Below are positions 26,259 to 35,383 of a stretch of DNA of 64,000 bases, piece after piece. The stretch spans positions 32,326 to 96,325 of the forward strand of contig CAIQJF010000098.1 in the NCBI GenBank assembly GCA_903872075.1. Reading direction: 5' to 3'. Within the stretch, counting starts at the first letter, position 1. Every line of letters begins with the position of its first letter. The position numbers were made by a program, and so were the translations under genes. The notes beneath the pieces are model-generated. The model ran no database searches and was not told where the DNA came from. It saw only the letters and a program-made list of their open reading frames with translations. This DNA is from an uncultured Caulobacteraceae bacterium. GTDB taxonomy: Bacteria; Pseudomonadota; Alphaproteobacteria; Caulobacterales; Caulobacteraceae.

Positions 26259-27287
26259 TCAGTTCGGCTTGAGCAGCAGCTTGCAGCTGTCCGCGCCGCT
26301 GCGCAGGCCCTCGAAGGCGAGGGGGAAGCGGTCGAAGTCGGCCACCTCGGTGATCAGCGGCATGGGATCGAAGCGGGCCTGGGCCAGGGCGTCGATCACG
26401 TACTGGAAGTCGCCGCGGTCATGGCCGAGCACGAAGGTAAGGGTCAGTTCCTTGGCCAGGGCCACCATGGGATGCAGCCGGTCCTGTTCCATGCAGGCGC
26501 CCACCACGATCACCCGGCCGAACAGCGGCGCGACGCGCACCGATTCCTCGATCATCCCCGGCACGCCGACGCACTCGAACACCACCTGCGGCGGCCCATT
26601 GGCGAGATCCGCGAAAGTGGTGGCCACGTCGGCGGCGCGGGGATCGAGGGTCGCCGTGGCGCCCATGACTTCCGCCCGGCGGCGGGCCGGGGCCTTGGGA
26701 TCGGAGACGATGACGCAGGACGCGCCGGCCAGCCGGGCGAACAGGGCGACCGCCTGGCCCACCGGGCCTGCGCCGATGACCAGGACCTTCTGTCCCAGAA
26801 TCTGTCCGGCCTTGCGTACGGCGTGATAGCCCACGGCGAGGGGTTCGGTGAGGGCGCCGGACATCAGCGGCACGGCCTCGGGCAGGCGCATGGCCTGACC
26901 GGCCCCCACCGCCACATACTGGGCGTTGCCGCCTGGCTGGGAGATGCCGAGATAGGCGACGCTTGGGCAGATGATATCGAGACCGTCCTTGCACAGGGCC
27001 CCGCAGGCCGGGCACGGCCGGTAGGGCATCACCGTCACCCGTTCGCCGGTGCGCCAGCCGCCGATGGCGTCGCGGCCGACCTCGACCACCTCGCCTGAGA
27101 ATTCATGGCCGAGAATCGCGCCGGCGCTGAGCGAGGAGGCGATGCCGGGCTGGGTCAGATGCAGGTCGGTGCCGCAGACGCCGCTATAGGCGACCTTGAT
27201 CAGCAGGTCACCGGGCGCCGGCGTCGGATCCGCGGCCTCCGCCGCCGTCATCAAAGATCCCGCCGCCTGAAACAGACTGGCCCTCAT
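26259..27287 (-). CDS. zinc-dependent alcohol dehydrogenase (MDR family)
   Basis: This 342-residue protein has a GroES-like N-terminus with catalytic-zinc residues (GVCGTDLH, GHEFSGEVVEVG). The structural-zinc loop is PCPACGALCKDGLDIIC. The Rossmann fold begins VIGAGPVGQAVALFARLAGA. The overall pattern is that of threonine/sorbitol-type dehydrogenases. The substrate is unknown. The divergently transcribed TIM-barrel epimerase suggests polyol or sugar oxidation. The ATG at 27287 is preferred to the preceding GTG. Confidence 0.88.
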   Translation of the reverse strand: MRASLFQAAGSLMTAAEAADPTPAPGDLLIKVAYSGVCGTDLHLTQPGIASSLSAGAILGHEFSGEVVEVGRDAIGGWRTGERVTVMPYRPCPACGALCKDGLDIICPSVAYLGISQPGGNAQYVAVGAGQAMRLPEAVPLMSGALTEPLAVGYHAVRKAGQILGQKVLVIGAGPVGQAVALFARLAGASCVIVSDPKAPARRRAEVMGATATLDPRAADVATTFADLANGPPQVVFECVGVPGMIEESVRVAPLFGRVIVVGACMEQDRLHPMVALAKELTLTFVLGHDRGDFQYVIDALAQARFDPMPLITEVADFDRFPLAFEGLRSGADSCKLLLKPN

Positions 27288-27395
27288 CACGCGCTCCCCG
27301 CAAAACAGTCATTGTTGTTGGTTTCCAACCCTGCCCTCGGCCGCTAGCCTTCGTCAACGGCGGGCCGGCGAACACGGCCGCCACGGGAGAACGCG

Positions 27396-28211
27396 ATGAA
27401 CGGCAAGAGACCCCTGATCTCCCTGGCGGCCGGGGTGATGGTCGAGTTCTCCCCGGCCCAGACCGTGGCCGCCGCCGCCGCGGCCGGCTGGCCGGCGGCG
27501 GGCATCTGGGTGGATCTCGAAACCTGGACTCCGGCCGTGGCGCGCGAGGTGAAGACCCGTCTGGACGACGCCGGCCTGAAAGCGCTGGACGCCGAGGTGA
27601 TCTGGATCCGCCCCGGCCCGCCGGACGACGACGGCCTGCGGGTCATTGACGCCGCCGTGGCCGTGGGCGCGCCAAATGTGCTGGTGGTCAGCGTCGCCCC
27701 CGATCCGCGCGACACCGCCGACAAGCTGGGCCGGCTCTCGGACTACGCCCGAACCGTGGGCGTGCGCGTCTCCCTGGAGTTCGGCGCCTTCACGACCGTC
27801 AAGTCCCTGGCCGACGCCCTTGAGGTGCTCGAGCTTTGCGGGCGGCCCGAGCCCGGCCTGCTGGTCGATCCCCTCCACTTCGCCCGCACCTACGGCAAGC
27901 CGGCGGACCTCGCGCGCGTCGCCCCCTCGCGCTTCGCCTACGCCCAGTTCTGCGACGCGGCCGCGTCGGGGCCCAAGCCCGAGGATGTTCAGGCAATCAT
28001 CGCGGAGGCCCTGGACGGACGGCTTATGCCCGGAGAAGGCGCCCTGCCCCTGACCGAACTGGTGGGCCTCCTGCCCGCCGGCCTGCCCCTGAGCGTCGAA
28101 CTGCGGTCGAAGGCGCTGCGGGACGGCTATCCGGATCCGGCCGAGCGGGCCCGGGCGCTGCTGGCCTCCACCAACGCCTGGCTGGACCGCGCCTTCAAAA
28201 CACCATCCTGA
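27396..28211 (+). CDS. sugar phosphate isomerase/epimerase-like TIM-barrel protein
   Basis: This 271-residue protein has the AP-endonuclease-2/xylose-isomerase-like TIM-barrel pattern: a strand ending GIWVDLETW, VSLEFGAFTTVKSLADALEVLELCGRPEPGLLVDPLHFARTYG with Glu and Asp/His metal candidates, and VELRSKALRDGYPDPAERARALL near the end. These enzymes isomerise sugars or open inositol and related rings. It is divergent from the alcohol dehydrogenase across a 108-base shared promoter region, with GGGAG before the ATG. Confidence 0.82.
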   Translation: MNGKRPLISLAAGVMVEFSPAQTVAAAAAAGWPAAGIWVDLETWTPAVAREVKTRLDDAGLKALDAEVIWIRPGPPDDDGLRVIDAAVAVGAPNVLVVSVAPDPRDTADKLGRLSDYARTVGVRVSLEFGAFTTVKSLADALEVLELCGRPEPGLLVDPLHFARTYGKPADLARVAPSRFAYAQFCDAAASGPKPEDVQAIIAEALDGRLMPGEGALPLTELVGLLPAGLPLSVELRSKALRDGYPDPAERARALLASTNAWLDRAFKTPS

Positions 28212-28282
28212 TGCGGCAACGCTGACCTCTTCGATGACGCGAAGGCGGGGCTTCGGGTGAACAGCAGCGCGATGCGGCGAAC

Positions 28283-29440
28283 GTGACGGGACTGCTCGCA
28301 GGCGGGCCGCTCGCCCTGCTCGCTGGCCTCTTCGGACTGATGAGTTTCGTCGGACTGGCCTATGTCATCGCCGCGACGACCCTCTCCGTCCGATTCCTGG
28401 CCCGTCGCCAAGCCGCGCCCGGCCACTATCCACCCATGACTCTGATCAAGCCGCTGCACGGCGCCTATCCGGCCATGGGCGAGGTGCTGGAGGGGTTCTG
28501 CGATCAGGACTACCCGGCCAAGGTGCAGATCGTGTTCGGCGTCAGCGATGGCGACGATCCGGCCGTGGCCGTCGTTGAGGCCCTGTGCGCCAGGCGCCCC
28601 GAAGCTGACATCGTCCTGGTCGTGGATGGAACGCAGCACGGGAGCAATCGGAAGGTCTCGAACCTCATCAATATCGCCGCCCGGGCCCGCCACGGGGTTC
28701 TGGTGCTCAGCGACGCCGACATCGCCGTGGCGCCGGACTATCTGCGGCGCGTCGCCGCCGGCCTGGCCCCGTACGGCGTGGGGGCGGTGAGCTGCCTCTA
28801 TGTCGGCCAGGACGACGGCTCGCTCTGGTCGCGCCTGGGCGCCATGGCCCTGACCTACGGCTTCCTGCCCAACGCCGTCCTGGGCAAGACCCTGGGCCTG
28901 GCCGATCCCTGTTTCGGCTCGACCATCGCGCTCTCCGCCTCGACGCTGGCCGAGATCGGCGGTTTTCAAGCCTTCGCCGACCATCTGGCCGACGACTATG
29001 AGATCGGCCGGGCGGTGCGGGCCCGGGGCCTCGCCGTGGCCATCCCGCCGATGGTGGTCTCCCACCTCTGCCTCGAGGCCGGCGGCGGCGCCCTGGTCGA
29101 CCACGAACTTCGCTGGGGCCGCACGGTCCGACAGATCGATCCCGGCGGCTATGCGGGCAGCGTGATCACCTATCCCCTACCCCTGGCGCTGATCGCAGCG
29201 ACCCTTGCCGGGTTCTCCATTCCGGCGATCGCCCTGTTTTTGACCGCGCTTGGGGTGCGTATTGGCTGCAAATTCGCTATGGACAGGGCGACGGGCGCAA
29301 GATCCGGGGTCTGGTGGATGATTCCCGCGAGGGACATCCTATCTTTTGGTGTCTTCATCGCCAGCTTCGCGGTCAACACCGTGGGCTGGCAGGGCCGGCG
29401 TTTTCGCGTGGGACGGGACGGCGTTCTCTCACATTCCTGA
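28283..29440 (+). CDS. hpnI: hopanoid biosynthesis glycosyltransferase HpnI
   Basis: This 385-residue GT2/ceramide-glucosyltransferase-like protein has an N-terminal membrane helix, MTLIKPLHGAYPAMGEVLEGFCDQDYP, the acidic LVLSDADIAVAPDYL, and a Q/RxxRW-like motif (HELRWGRTVRQ). Hydrophobic helices end the protein. In hopanoid producers HpnI transfers N-acetylglucosamine to bacteriohopanetetrol before deacetylation by HpnK. It is followed directly by hpnJ. The start is GTG. Confidence 0.9.
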   Translation: MTGLLAGGPLALLAGLFGLMSFVGLAYVIAATTLSVRFLARRQAAPGHYPPMTLIKPLHGAYPAMGEVLEGFCDQDYPAKVQIVFGVSDGDDPAVAVVEALCARRPEADIVLVVDGTQHGSNRKVSNLINIAARARHGVLVLSDADIAVAPDYLRRVAAGLAPYGVGAVSCLYVGQDDGSLWSRLGAMALTYGFLPNAVLGKTLGLADPCFGSTIALSASTLAEIGGFQAFADHLADDYEIGRAVRARGLAVAIPPMVVSHLCLEAGGGALVDHELRWGRTVRQIDPGGYAGSVITYPLPLALIAATLAGFSIPAIALFLTALGVRIGCKFAMDRATGARSGVWWMIPARDILSFGVFIASFAVNTVGWQGRRFRVGRDGVLSHS

Positions 29441-29450
29441 GGTTTGATTC

Positions 29451-30881
29451 ATGCTTCGCACTCTGTTTCTCCAGGCCCCCAGCTTCGACGGTTTCGATGG
29501 CGGCGCCGGCTCGCGCTATCAGGCCAAGCGCGAGATCAAGTCGTTCTGGTACCCCACCTGGCTGGCCCAGCCCGCGGCCCTCGTCGAAGGCAGCCGCCTG
29601 ATCGACGCCCCGCCCCACAAACAGTCCCTGGCCGACATCCTGCCGCTGGCCAAGGACTACGACCTGATCGTCATGCACACCTCGGTGCCGTCCTTCGCCT
29701 CCGACGTGAAATGCGCCGAAGCCTTCAAGGCGGAGAATCCGAAGCTGAAGATCGGCCTGATCGGGGCCAAGGTGGCGGTGGACGCCGACGGCAGCATGAA
29801 GGCCGCGCCCTGTATCGACTTCGTCGCCCGCAACGAATTCGATTTCACCATCAAGGATGTGGCCGACGAGAAGCCCTGGGCCGACATCCTGGGCCTGTCC
29901 TATCGCAATGCCGAGGGCGTGATCGTCCACAATGGCGACCGGCCGATCCTCGAGAACATGGACTCCTTGCCCTTCGTCTCGCCGATCTATCAGCGCGACC
30001 TGAAGATCGAGAACTACTTCATCGGCTATCTGAAGCATCCCTACATCTCGATCTACACCGGTCGCGGCTGCAAATCGCGCTGCACCTTCTGCCTGTGGCC
30101 CCAGACCGTGGGCGGCCACCGCTACCGCACCCGCAGCGTTGAACATGTGATCGAGGAGATCGCCTGGGCGAAGAAGGCCTTCCCGCAGGTGAAGGAATTC
30201 TTCTTCGACGACGACACCTTCACCGACGACCTGCCCCGCGCCGAGGCCATCGCCAAGGAACTGGGCAAGCTGGGCATTACCTGGTCCTGCAACGCCAAGG
30301 CCAATGTCCCCTATGAGAGCCTCAAGAAGCTGAAGGCCGGCGGCCTGCGCCTGCTCCTGGTGGGCTATGAGAGCGGCAATCAGCAGATCCTGCACAACAT
30401 CAAGAAGGGTATGCGCATCGAAGTCGCCGAGCAGTTCACCAAGGACTGCCACGAGCTGGGGATCGTCATCCACGGCACCTTCATCGCCGGCCTGCCGGGC
30501 GAGACCCGCGAGACCCTGAAGGAAACCGCCGCCTGGGCCGCCAAGATCAACCCGCACACCATCCAGGTTTCGCTGGCCGCTCCCTATCCGGGCACCTTCC
30601 TCTACAAACAGGCGGTGGAGAACGGCTGGCTGGACGCCGATCACGCCGAACTGGTGGATGAACACGGGGTGCAGATCGCGCCGCTGCACTACCCCCACCT
30701 CAGCCACGAAGAGATCTTCGCCAGCGTGGAGACCTTCTACAAGAGCTTCTATTTCCGCCCGCGGAAGATCGGCGCCATCGTCAACGAGATGGTCCGCAGC
30801 CCGGACATGATGAAGCGGCGCCTGCGTGAGGGGGTCGAATTCTTCGAGTTCCTCAAGGAACGCCGTTCCATCGCGGCCTGA
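29451..30881 (+). CDS. hpnJ: hopanoid biosynthesis radical SAM protein HpnJ
   Basis: This 476-residue protein combines an N-terminal cobalamin-binding-like domain with a radical SAM core. The 4Fe-4S motif is GCKSRCTFC (Cys about 207, 211, 214), and EFFFDDDTFTDD follows. HpnJ contracts the ribose-derived side chain to the cyclitol ether of composite hopanoids. It is 10 bases downstream of hpnI. Family identity is strong; the reaction is established for homologues. Confidence 0.93.
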   Translation: MLRTLFLQAPSFDGFDGGAGSRYQAKREIKSFWYPTWLAQPAALVEGSRLIDAPPHKQSLADILPLAKDYDLIVMHTSVPSFASDVKCAEAFKAENPKLKIGLIGAKVAVDADGSMKAAPCIDFVARNEFDFTIKDVADEKPWADILGLSYRNAEGVIVHNGDRPILENMDSLPFVSPIYQRDLKIENYFIGYLKHPYISIYTGRGCKSRCTFCLWPQTVGGHRYRTRSVEHVIEEIAWAKKAFPQVKEFFFDDDTFTDDLPRAEAIAKELGKLGITWSCNAKANVPYESLKKLKAGGLRLLLVGYESGNQQILHNIKKGMRIEVAEQFTKDCHELGIVIHGTFIAGLPGETRETLKETAAWAAKINPHTIQVSLAAPYPGTFLYKQAVENGWLDADHAELVDEHGVQIAPLHYPHLSHEEIFASVETFYKSFYFRPRKIGAIVNEMVRSPDMMKRRLREGVEFFEFLKERRSIAA

Positions 30882-32667
30882 CGCGCCCTTGCCGGCGGAT
30901 CCCGACGAGCTTCTGGCCAAGGCTGAACGCGCCCGTCGGGACGGCAATGCCCTCGCCACCTTCGACCTCGCCCGGGGCGCCATAGCCGCCGGGCGAACCG
31001 AGGCGCGGTTCCGCTACCTTCAGGTCCTGGCCTCGGCCCAGATGGGCGACACCCACCGGGCCCAGAGCCTCTATGAACTGCACGGGCTCGGCGAACTGAC
31101 GTCCGACGAGGACAGCCTCGCCCTGCGCGGGCGCCTGTTCAAGGATCTCGCGCTCAACTCCGCCGCGCCCGAGGACCGCCGCCGGCATTTCGAAGAGGCC
31201 AGCGAGGCCTATCTCCGCGCCTATCGGGTGCGCCACGGCTATTTCCCGGCCATCAACGCCGCCACCACCGCCTGGGCGGCCGGCCACCGGGCGGAGGCCG
31301 AGGAATTCGCGCGGGTCATCCTCGCCCATCCTGAGCTGTCGCCGCCGCGGGACTGGTATGCCGCGGCGACGCAGGCCGAAGCCCTGGTTCTGCTGGGCTG
31401 GGGCGACGAAGCTCTGGCTGCGATCGAAACGGCCATGGCCGCCGGCGCGGTTGGTCTGGGCGATCGGGCCTCGGCCTGCCGGCAACTGGCCTGGCTCGCC
31501 CCGACCACGAGCCTCACCGCCGACCAGCAGCGGCGCCTCCTTGCGGCGCTGCGCCCGCCGCCGGTGATCACCTACACCGGCCACATGTTCCGGCCCGATC
31601 CGGCCGTCGAGGCGGAACTGACCGCCCGCATCGCCGCCGAGATCGACTCCCTGGGCTCGACCATCGCCTATGGGGCCCTGGCCAGCGGCGCGGACATTCT
31701 GTTCGCCGAGGAAATCCTGCGAAGGGGTGGCGAACTTCATGTGGTGTTGCCGTTCGGGGACGAGGACTTCATCCGCGCCTCTGTGGCGCCTGGGGGGCGG
31801 GAGTGGATCCCGCGCTTCCACAACTGCTTCGCGCGCGCCTCGGGCGTCACCCTGGCGACGCGCATGGAATACGTCGGCTACGACTCGCAGTTCGCCTACG
31901 GTTCGCAGCTGGCCCGGGGCCTGTCGCTGCTCCGGGCGGGTCAAATGGCCACCGAGTCGGTGCAGCTGGCGGTCTGGGACGGCCTGCCGGCCCGGGGCGG
32001 GGCGGGCGCGGGCCATGACGTGGGCGACTGGAAGAGTCTCGGCTTCGAGACCCGGATCATCGACCCCGGCGACATGGACCGCAGCATGGAATGGTCCGAC
32101 GACATCGCCCCGGACCTGGGCGTGGGGCGGACGACCCGGGCGATCATCTTCACCGACTACAAAGGCTATTCACGCCTGCCGGAGTCGGCCATCCCAACCT
32201 TCAATCGCGAGGTCATGGGGCGGATCGCCGCGGTTCTCGGCCGCTACGGCCCGGCCATCCTCAGCCGCAACACCTGGGGCGACGCCTTCCACGGAATCAT
32301 CGAGGACGTGGCCTCGGCCGCCGCCATCACCCTGGACATCATCGACGCCCTCAAGGGCGTGCATGTTGCGGGCCTTGGCGCCGCAGGCGCCGAGGGCATG
32401 CGCATCGGGCTCCATTTCGGCCCGGTCTATGAGGAAACCGACCTGGTGACGGGCCGTCCCAATTTCTACGGCTCCGAGGTCACCCTGGCGGCGCGGATCG
32501 AGCCGGCCGCCATTCCGGGCGAGGTCTACACGACCCAGGCCTTCGCCGCGATCCTGGCGGCCACCGCTCCCGACCGCTTCGCCACGCGCTATCTGGGCAA
32601 GGTGGAACTGGCCAAGGGCTACGGCGTCCTGCCCATCTATCAGCTTGAACGGCGCCTCGCCGACTGA
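30826..32667 (+). CDS. TPR / SLOG-like / class III nucleotide cyclase fusion protein
   Basis: This protein has up to 613 residues and shows three regions. Residues 25-240 are alpha-helical and TPR-like (DUF4071-like). Residues about 245-370 form a Rossmann-type SLOG-like segment (TYTGHMFRPDP, YGALASGADILFAEEILRRGG, VVLPFGDEDF). Residues about 435-605 are a class III cyclase domain with both metal Asp residues (FTDYKGYS, Asp444; NTWGDAFHG, Asp486). It may make cAMP or cGMP under control of the N-terminal sensors. The GTG at 30826 overlaps hpnJ by 56 bases; a TTG at 30889 is the alternative. The location inside the hopanoid locus is unexplained. Confidence 0.8.
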   Translation: MRGSNSSSSSRNAVPSRPDAPLPADPDELLAKAERARRDGNALATFDLARGAIAAGRTEARFRYLQVLASAQMGDTHRAQSLYELHGLGELTSDEDSLALRGRLFKDLALNSAAPEDRRRHFEEASEAYLRAYRVRHGYFPAINAATTAWAAGHRAEAEEFARVILAHPELSPPRDWYAAATQAEALVLLGWGDEALAAIETAMAAGAVGLGDRASACRQLAWLAPTTSLTADQQRRLLAALRPPPVITYTGHMFRPDPAVEAELTARIAAEIDSLGSTIAYGALASGADILFAEEILRRGGELHVVLPFGDEDFIRASVAPGGREWIPRFHNCFARASGVTLATRMEYVGYDSQFAYGSQLARGLSLLRAGQMATESVQLAVWDGLPARGGAGAGHDVGDWKSLGFETRIIDPGDMDRSMEWSDDIAPDLGVGRTTRAIIFTDYKGYSRLPESAIPTFNREVMGRIAAVLGRYGPAILSRNTWGDAFHGIIEDVASAAAITLDIIDALKGVHVAGLGAAGAEGMRIGLHFGPVYEETDLVTGRPNFYGSEVTLAARIEPAAIPGEVYTTQAFAAILAATAPDRFATRYLGKVELAKGYGVLPIYQLERRLAD

Positions 32668-32724
32668 TCAACAGGCCGCGCCGCGTGGCCTGACGCGCGC
32701 GGCCTAGCCTGGAGGATCCGTTCA

Positions 32725-33504
32725 ATGGACGCCGTGACCTACGCCCTCGATGGCCCCGTGGCCGTGATCACCCTATCACGCCCCGCGCGGCGCAACGCCG
32801 TGGACGGGCCCACGGCCTGGGCGCTCTATGACGCCTTCAAGCGCTTCGACGCGGACGACACCGCCAGCGTCGCGGTGTTCAGCGGCACCGACGACGTGTT
32901 CTGCGCCGGCGCCGACCTGAAGGCCGTGGCCGAAGGCGGGACCGCCAACCGGATCGTGGAGACCAGCGATGTCGGCCCCATGGGCCCCACGCGTCTGGAA
33001 CTCTCCAAGCCGGTGATCGCCGCAATCGAGGGCTACGCCGTGGCGGGCGGCCTGGAGATGGCCCTGTGGGCCGATCTGCGCGTCATCGGCGAAGGCGCGG
33101 TGTTCGGGGTGTTCTGCCGCCGCTTCGGCGTCCCCCTGGTGGACCTGGGCACGGTGCGCCTGCCGCGCCTGATAGGCGGCTCGCGGGCCATGGATCTGAT
33201 TCTCACTGGCCGCCCGGTGGAGAGCGCCGAGGCCCTCGCCATCGGACTCGCCAACCGGGTTGTGCCGAAGGGCCAGGCCCGCGCCGCCGCCATCGCCCTG
33301 GCCCAGGACATCGCCGCCTTCCCCCAGACCTGCCTGCGCAACGACCGCCGTTCGGTCCTGGACCAATGGAGCCTGACCTGGGATGAGGCCACGGCGCACG
33401 AGACGCGCCTGGGTCAGGCGACCTTGGCCAGCGGCGAGACCCAGAGCGGCGCGGCGCGCTTCGCCGCCGGCCAGGGCCGCGGCGGCCGCTTCGACGGCGG
33501 CTGA
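32725..33504 (+). CDS. enoyl-CoA hydratase/isomerase (crotonase) family protein
   Basis: This 259-residue crotonase-fold protein has LSRPARRNAVDG, the first oxyanion-hole segment FCAGADLKAVAEGG and the second, KPVIAAIEGYAVAGGLEMALWADLRV. A C-terminal helix (AAGQGRGGRF) completes it. The usual catalytic Glu of the second site falls in FCRRFGVPLVDLGTVRLPRLIGG, where the canonical glutamates are not obvious, so hydratase versus isomerase/hydrolase activity is open. It sits between hpnJ and hpnK without a hopanoid role I can name. Confidence 0.87.
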   Translation: MDAVTYALDGPVAVITLSRPARRNAVDGPTAWALYDAFKRFDADDTASVAVFSGTDDVFCAGADLKAVAEGGTANRIVETSDVGPMGPTRLELSKPVIAAIEGYAVAGGLEMALWADLRVIGEGAVFGVFCRRFGVPLVDLGTVRLPRLIGGSRAMDLILTGRPVESAEALAIGLANRVVPKGQARAAAIALAQDIAAFPQTCLRNDRRSVLDQWSLTWDEATAHETRLGQATLASGETQSGAARFAAGQGRGGRFDGG

Positions 33505-33543
33505 GCGCGGCGGGATGACGATGATGACGAACGCGAGGGGCCA

Positions 33544-34527
33544 ATGAGAGCCGTACAAGCCGACCGTATCGAGAGCCTCGACGATTACGCCGAGGTGGAG
33601 ATCCCAATCCCCGAGCCGCGCGCGGGCCAGGTCCGCGTGCGCGTCGCCGCCGTGGGGGTGGGCTATGTGGACGCCCTGATCTCGCTCGGCCGCTATCAGG
33701 TGAAGCCGCCCGCGCCGCACATCCCAGGCTCGGAAATCGCCGGTGTCGTCGACGCCGTGGGCGAAGGCGTGAGCGGCCTCGCGGTGGGCGACCGCGTGAT
33801 GGCCATGGGCGGGCGCGGCTTCGCGCAGTTCGCCCTGGCGCCCGCGGCCAACACCCTGAAGATCCCGGACTCGCTGAGTTTCGCCCAGGCCGCCGCCCTG
33901 CCGCTCAACGGCCTGACCGCCCTGCACGGCCTGATCGACCGGGGCGCCGTGGCGCCCGGCGAGACCCTGCTGGTCCTCGGCGCGGCGGGCGGCGTGGGCA
34001 TCGCGGCGGTGCAGGCCGGCAAGATCCTGGGCGCGCGGGTGATCGCCGCGGCCTCCACGCCGGAGAAGCGGGAGTTCGCCCTGATCCATGGGGCCGACGC
34101 GGTTATCAACACGACTCCAGAGGGTTGGCGCGATCGTCTCAAGTCGGCGCTGAACGGCGCGCCGCTGAATGTGGTGTTCGATCCGGTCTGCGGGCCCCTG
34201 TTCGAGGCGGCGTTCCGCTCCCTCGGATGGAACGGGCGGCATCTGGTGGTGGGCTTCGTCGGCGGCCCGATCCCGGCCCTGGGCGCCAACCTCACCCTGA
34301 TGAAGGGTGCAGCCCTCACCGGCGTCGACGTGCGCCAGCACATGCTGTTCGAACCGGCCCTGGCGCGCGGCCACCTGGAGACCCTGGCGGGCTGGACCGC
34401 GGACGGACGGCTCTCCCCCGCCGTGGGCCGCGTGTTCGACTGGGCGGATTTCGGCGAGGCCCTGACTTTCGCCCTCACCGGCCAGGGCCTGGGCAAGACG
34501 GTGCTGCGGGTGGATGGCGATCTCTAG
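33544..34527 (+). CDS. NADPH:quinone oxidoreductase (zeta-crystallin-like MDR)
   Basis: This 327-residue zinc-free MDR protein has GYVDALISLGRYQVKPPAPHIPGSEIAGVV, PLNGLTALHGL and the NADPH-binding motif VLGAAGGVGIAAVQAGKILGA. It resembles quinone reductases and 2-enoyl-CoA reductase-like members. Its stop lies 14 bases inside hpnK, so it is co-transcribed with the hopanoid genes. The pairing with the upstream crotonase suggests fatty-acid or aromatic acyl chemistry. Confidence 0.88.
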   Translation: MRAVQADRIESLDDYAEVEIPIPEPRAGQVRVRVAAVGVGYVDALISLGRYQVKPPAPHIPGSEIAGVVDAVGEGVSGLAVGDRVMAMGGRGFAQFALAPAANTLKIPDSLSFAQAAALPLNGLTALHGLIDRGAVAPGETLLVLGAAGGVGIAAVQAGKILGARVIAAASTPEKREFALIHGADAVINTTPEGWRDRLKSALNGAPLNVVFDPVCGPLFEAAFRSLGWNGRHLVVGFVGGPIPALGANLTLMKGAALTGVDVRQHMLFEPALARGHLETLAGWTADGRLSPAVGRVFDWADFGEALTFALTGQGLGKTVLRVDGDL

Positions 34528-35383
34528 TCTCATCGTCACTTCTGACGACTTCGGCGCCGATGTCGCCGTCAATCAGGCGGTGGAGCTGGCCCACACCCAG
34601 GGCGTGCTCACCGCCGCCAGCCTGATGGTGGCCGCCCCGGCCGCGGCGGACGCGGTCGCCCGCGCGAAGGCCCTGCCCTCGCTCGCCGTCGGACTCCATC
34701 TGGTTCTGGTGGAAGGGCGACCCGCACTGCCGCCGGAGCAGGTCTCGCGCCTGGTGGACGCCACGGGCGCCTTTCGCACCGACATGGCCGCCGCCGGCGC
34801 GACGATGTTCTTCAATCCCCAGGCGCGGCGTCAGCTGGAGGCGGAGATCGCGGCGCAGTTCGCGGCCTTCGCCGCCACGGGTCTGACCCTCGATCACGTC
34901 AACGCCCACAAGCACTTCCACCTGCACCCGACCATCGCCGGCCTGATCGTGAAGATCGGCGCCCGCTACGGCCTGCGCGCCGCCCGGGCCCCGGTGGAGC
35001 CGGACTCGGTGCTTCGCGCCATCGAGCCGGAAGGGGCCTATCCGGCCGTCTCGCCCATGAACCTGATGGCCAAAGGCCTGCGGTCCCGACTCCGCGGCGC
35101 CGGCCTGATCGTTCCCGACCAGGTGTTCGGCCTGCGCTGGAGCGGGGCCATGACCGCGCCGCGCCTGCGGGGACTGATCGAAAGCCTGCCGCCGGGCCTC
35201 ACTGAGATCTACCTGCATCCGGCCACGGCCGACGCCTATCCCGGCTCCGCGCCCGGCTATCGCTACAGCGACGAACTGGCGGCCCTGACCGACCCTGAGG
35301 TGGTTACGGCCGCGTCCGCCCCGGGCATCCGGCGTGGCGGCTTCCTGGACTTCGCCGCTGCGGGGCTTAAGGACGCCGGATGA
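34514..35383 (+). CDS. hpnK: hopanoid biosynthesis deacetylase HpnK (ChbG/YdjC fold)
   Basis: This 289-residue protein has the ChbG/HpnK motifs: VTSDDFGADVAVNQAV with the metal Asp pair, LAVGLHLVLVEG with His, and LDHVNAHKHFHLHPTI with further metal histidines. HpnK removes the acetyl group from the glucosamine added by HpnI. It overlaps the quinone reductase by 14 bases and hpnL by ATGA. Confidence 0.92.
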   Translation: MAISSLIVTSDDFGADVAVNQAVELAHTQGVLTAASLMVAAPAAADAVARAKALPSLAVGLHLVLVEGRPALPPEQVSRLVDATGAFRTDMAAAGATMFFNPQARRQLEAEIAAQFAAFAATGLTLDHVNAHKHFHLHPTIAGLIVKIGARYGLRAARAPVEPDSVLRAIEPEGAYPAVSPMNLMAKGLRSRLRGAGLIVPDQVFGLRWSGAMTAPRLRGLIESLPPGLTEIYLHPATADAYPGSAPGYRYSDELAALTDPEVVTAASAPGIRRGGFLDFAAAGLKDAG

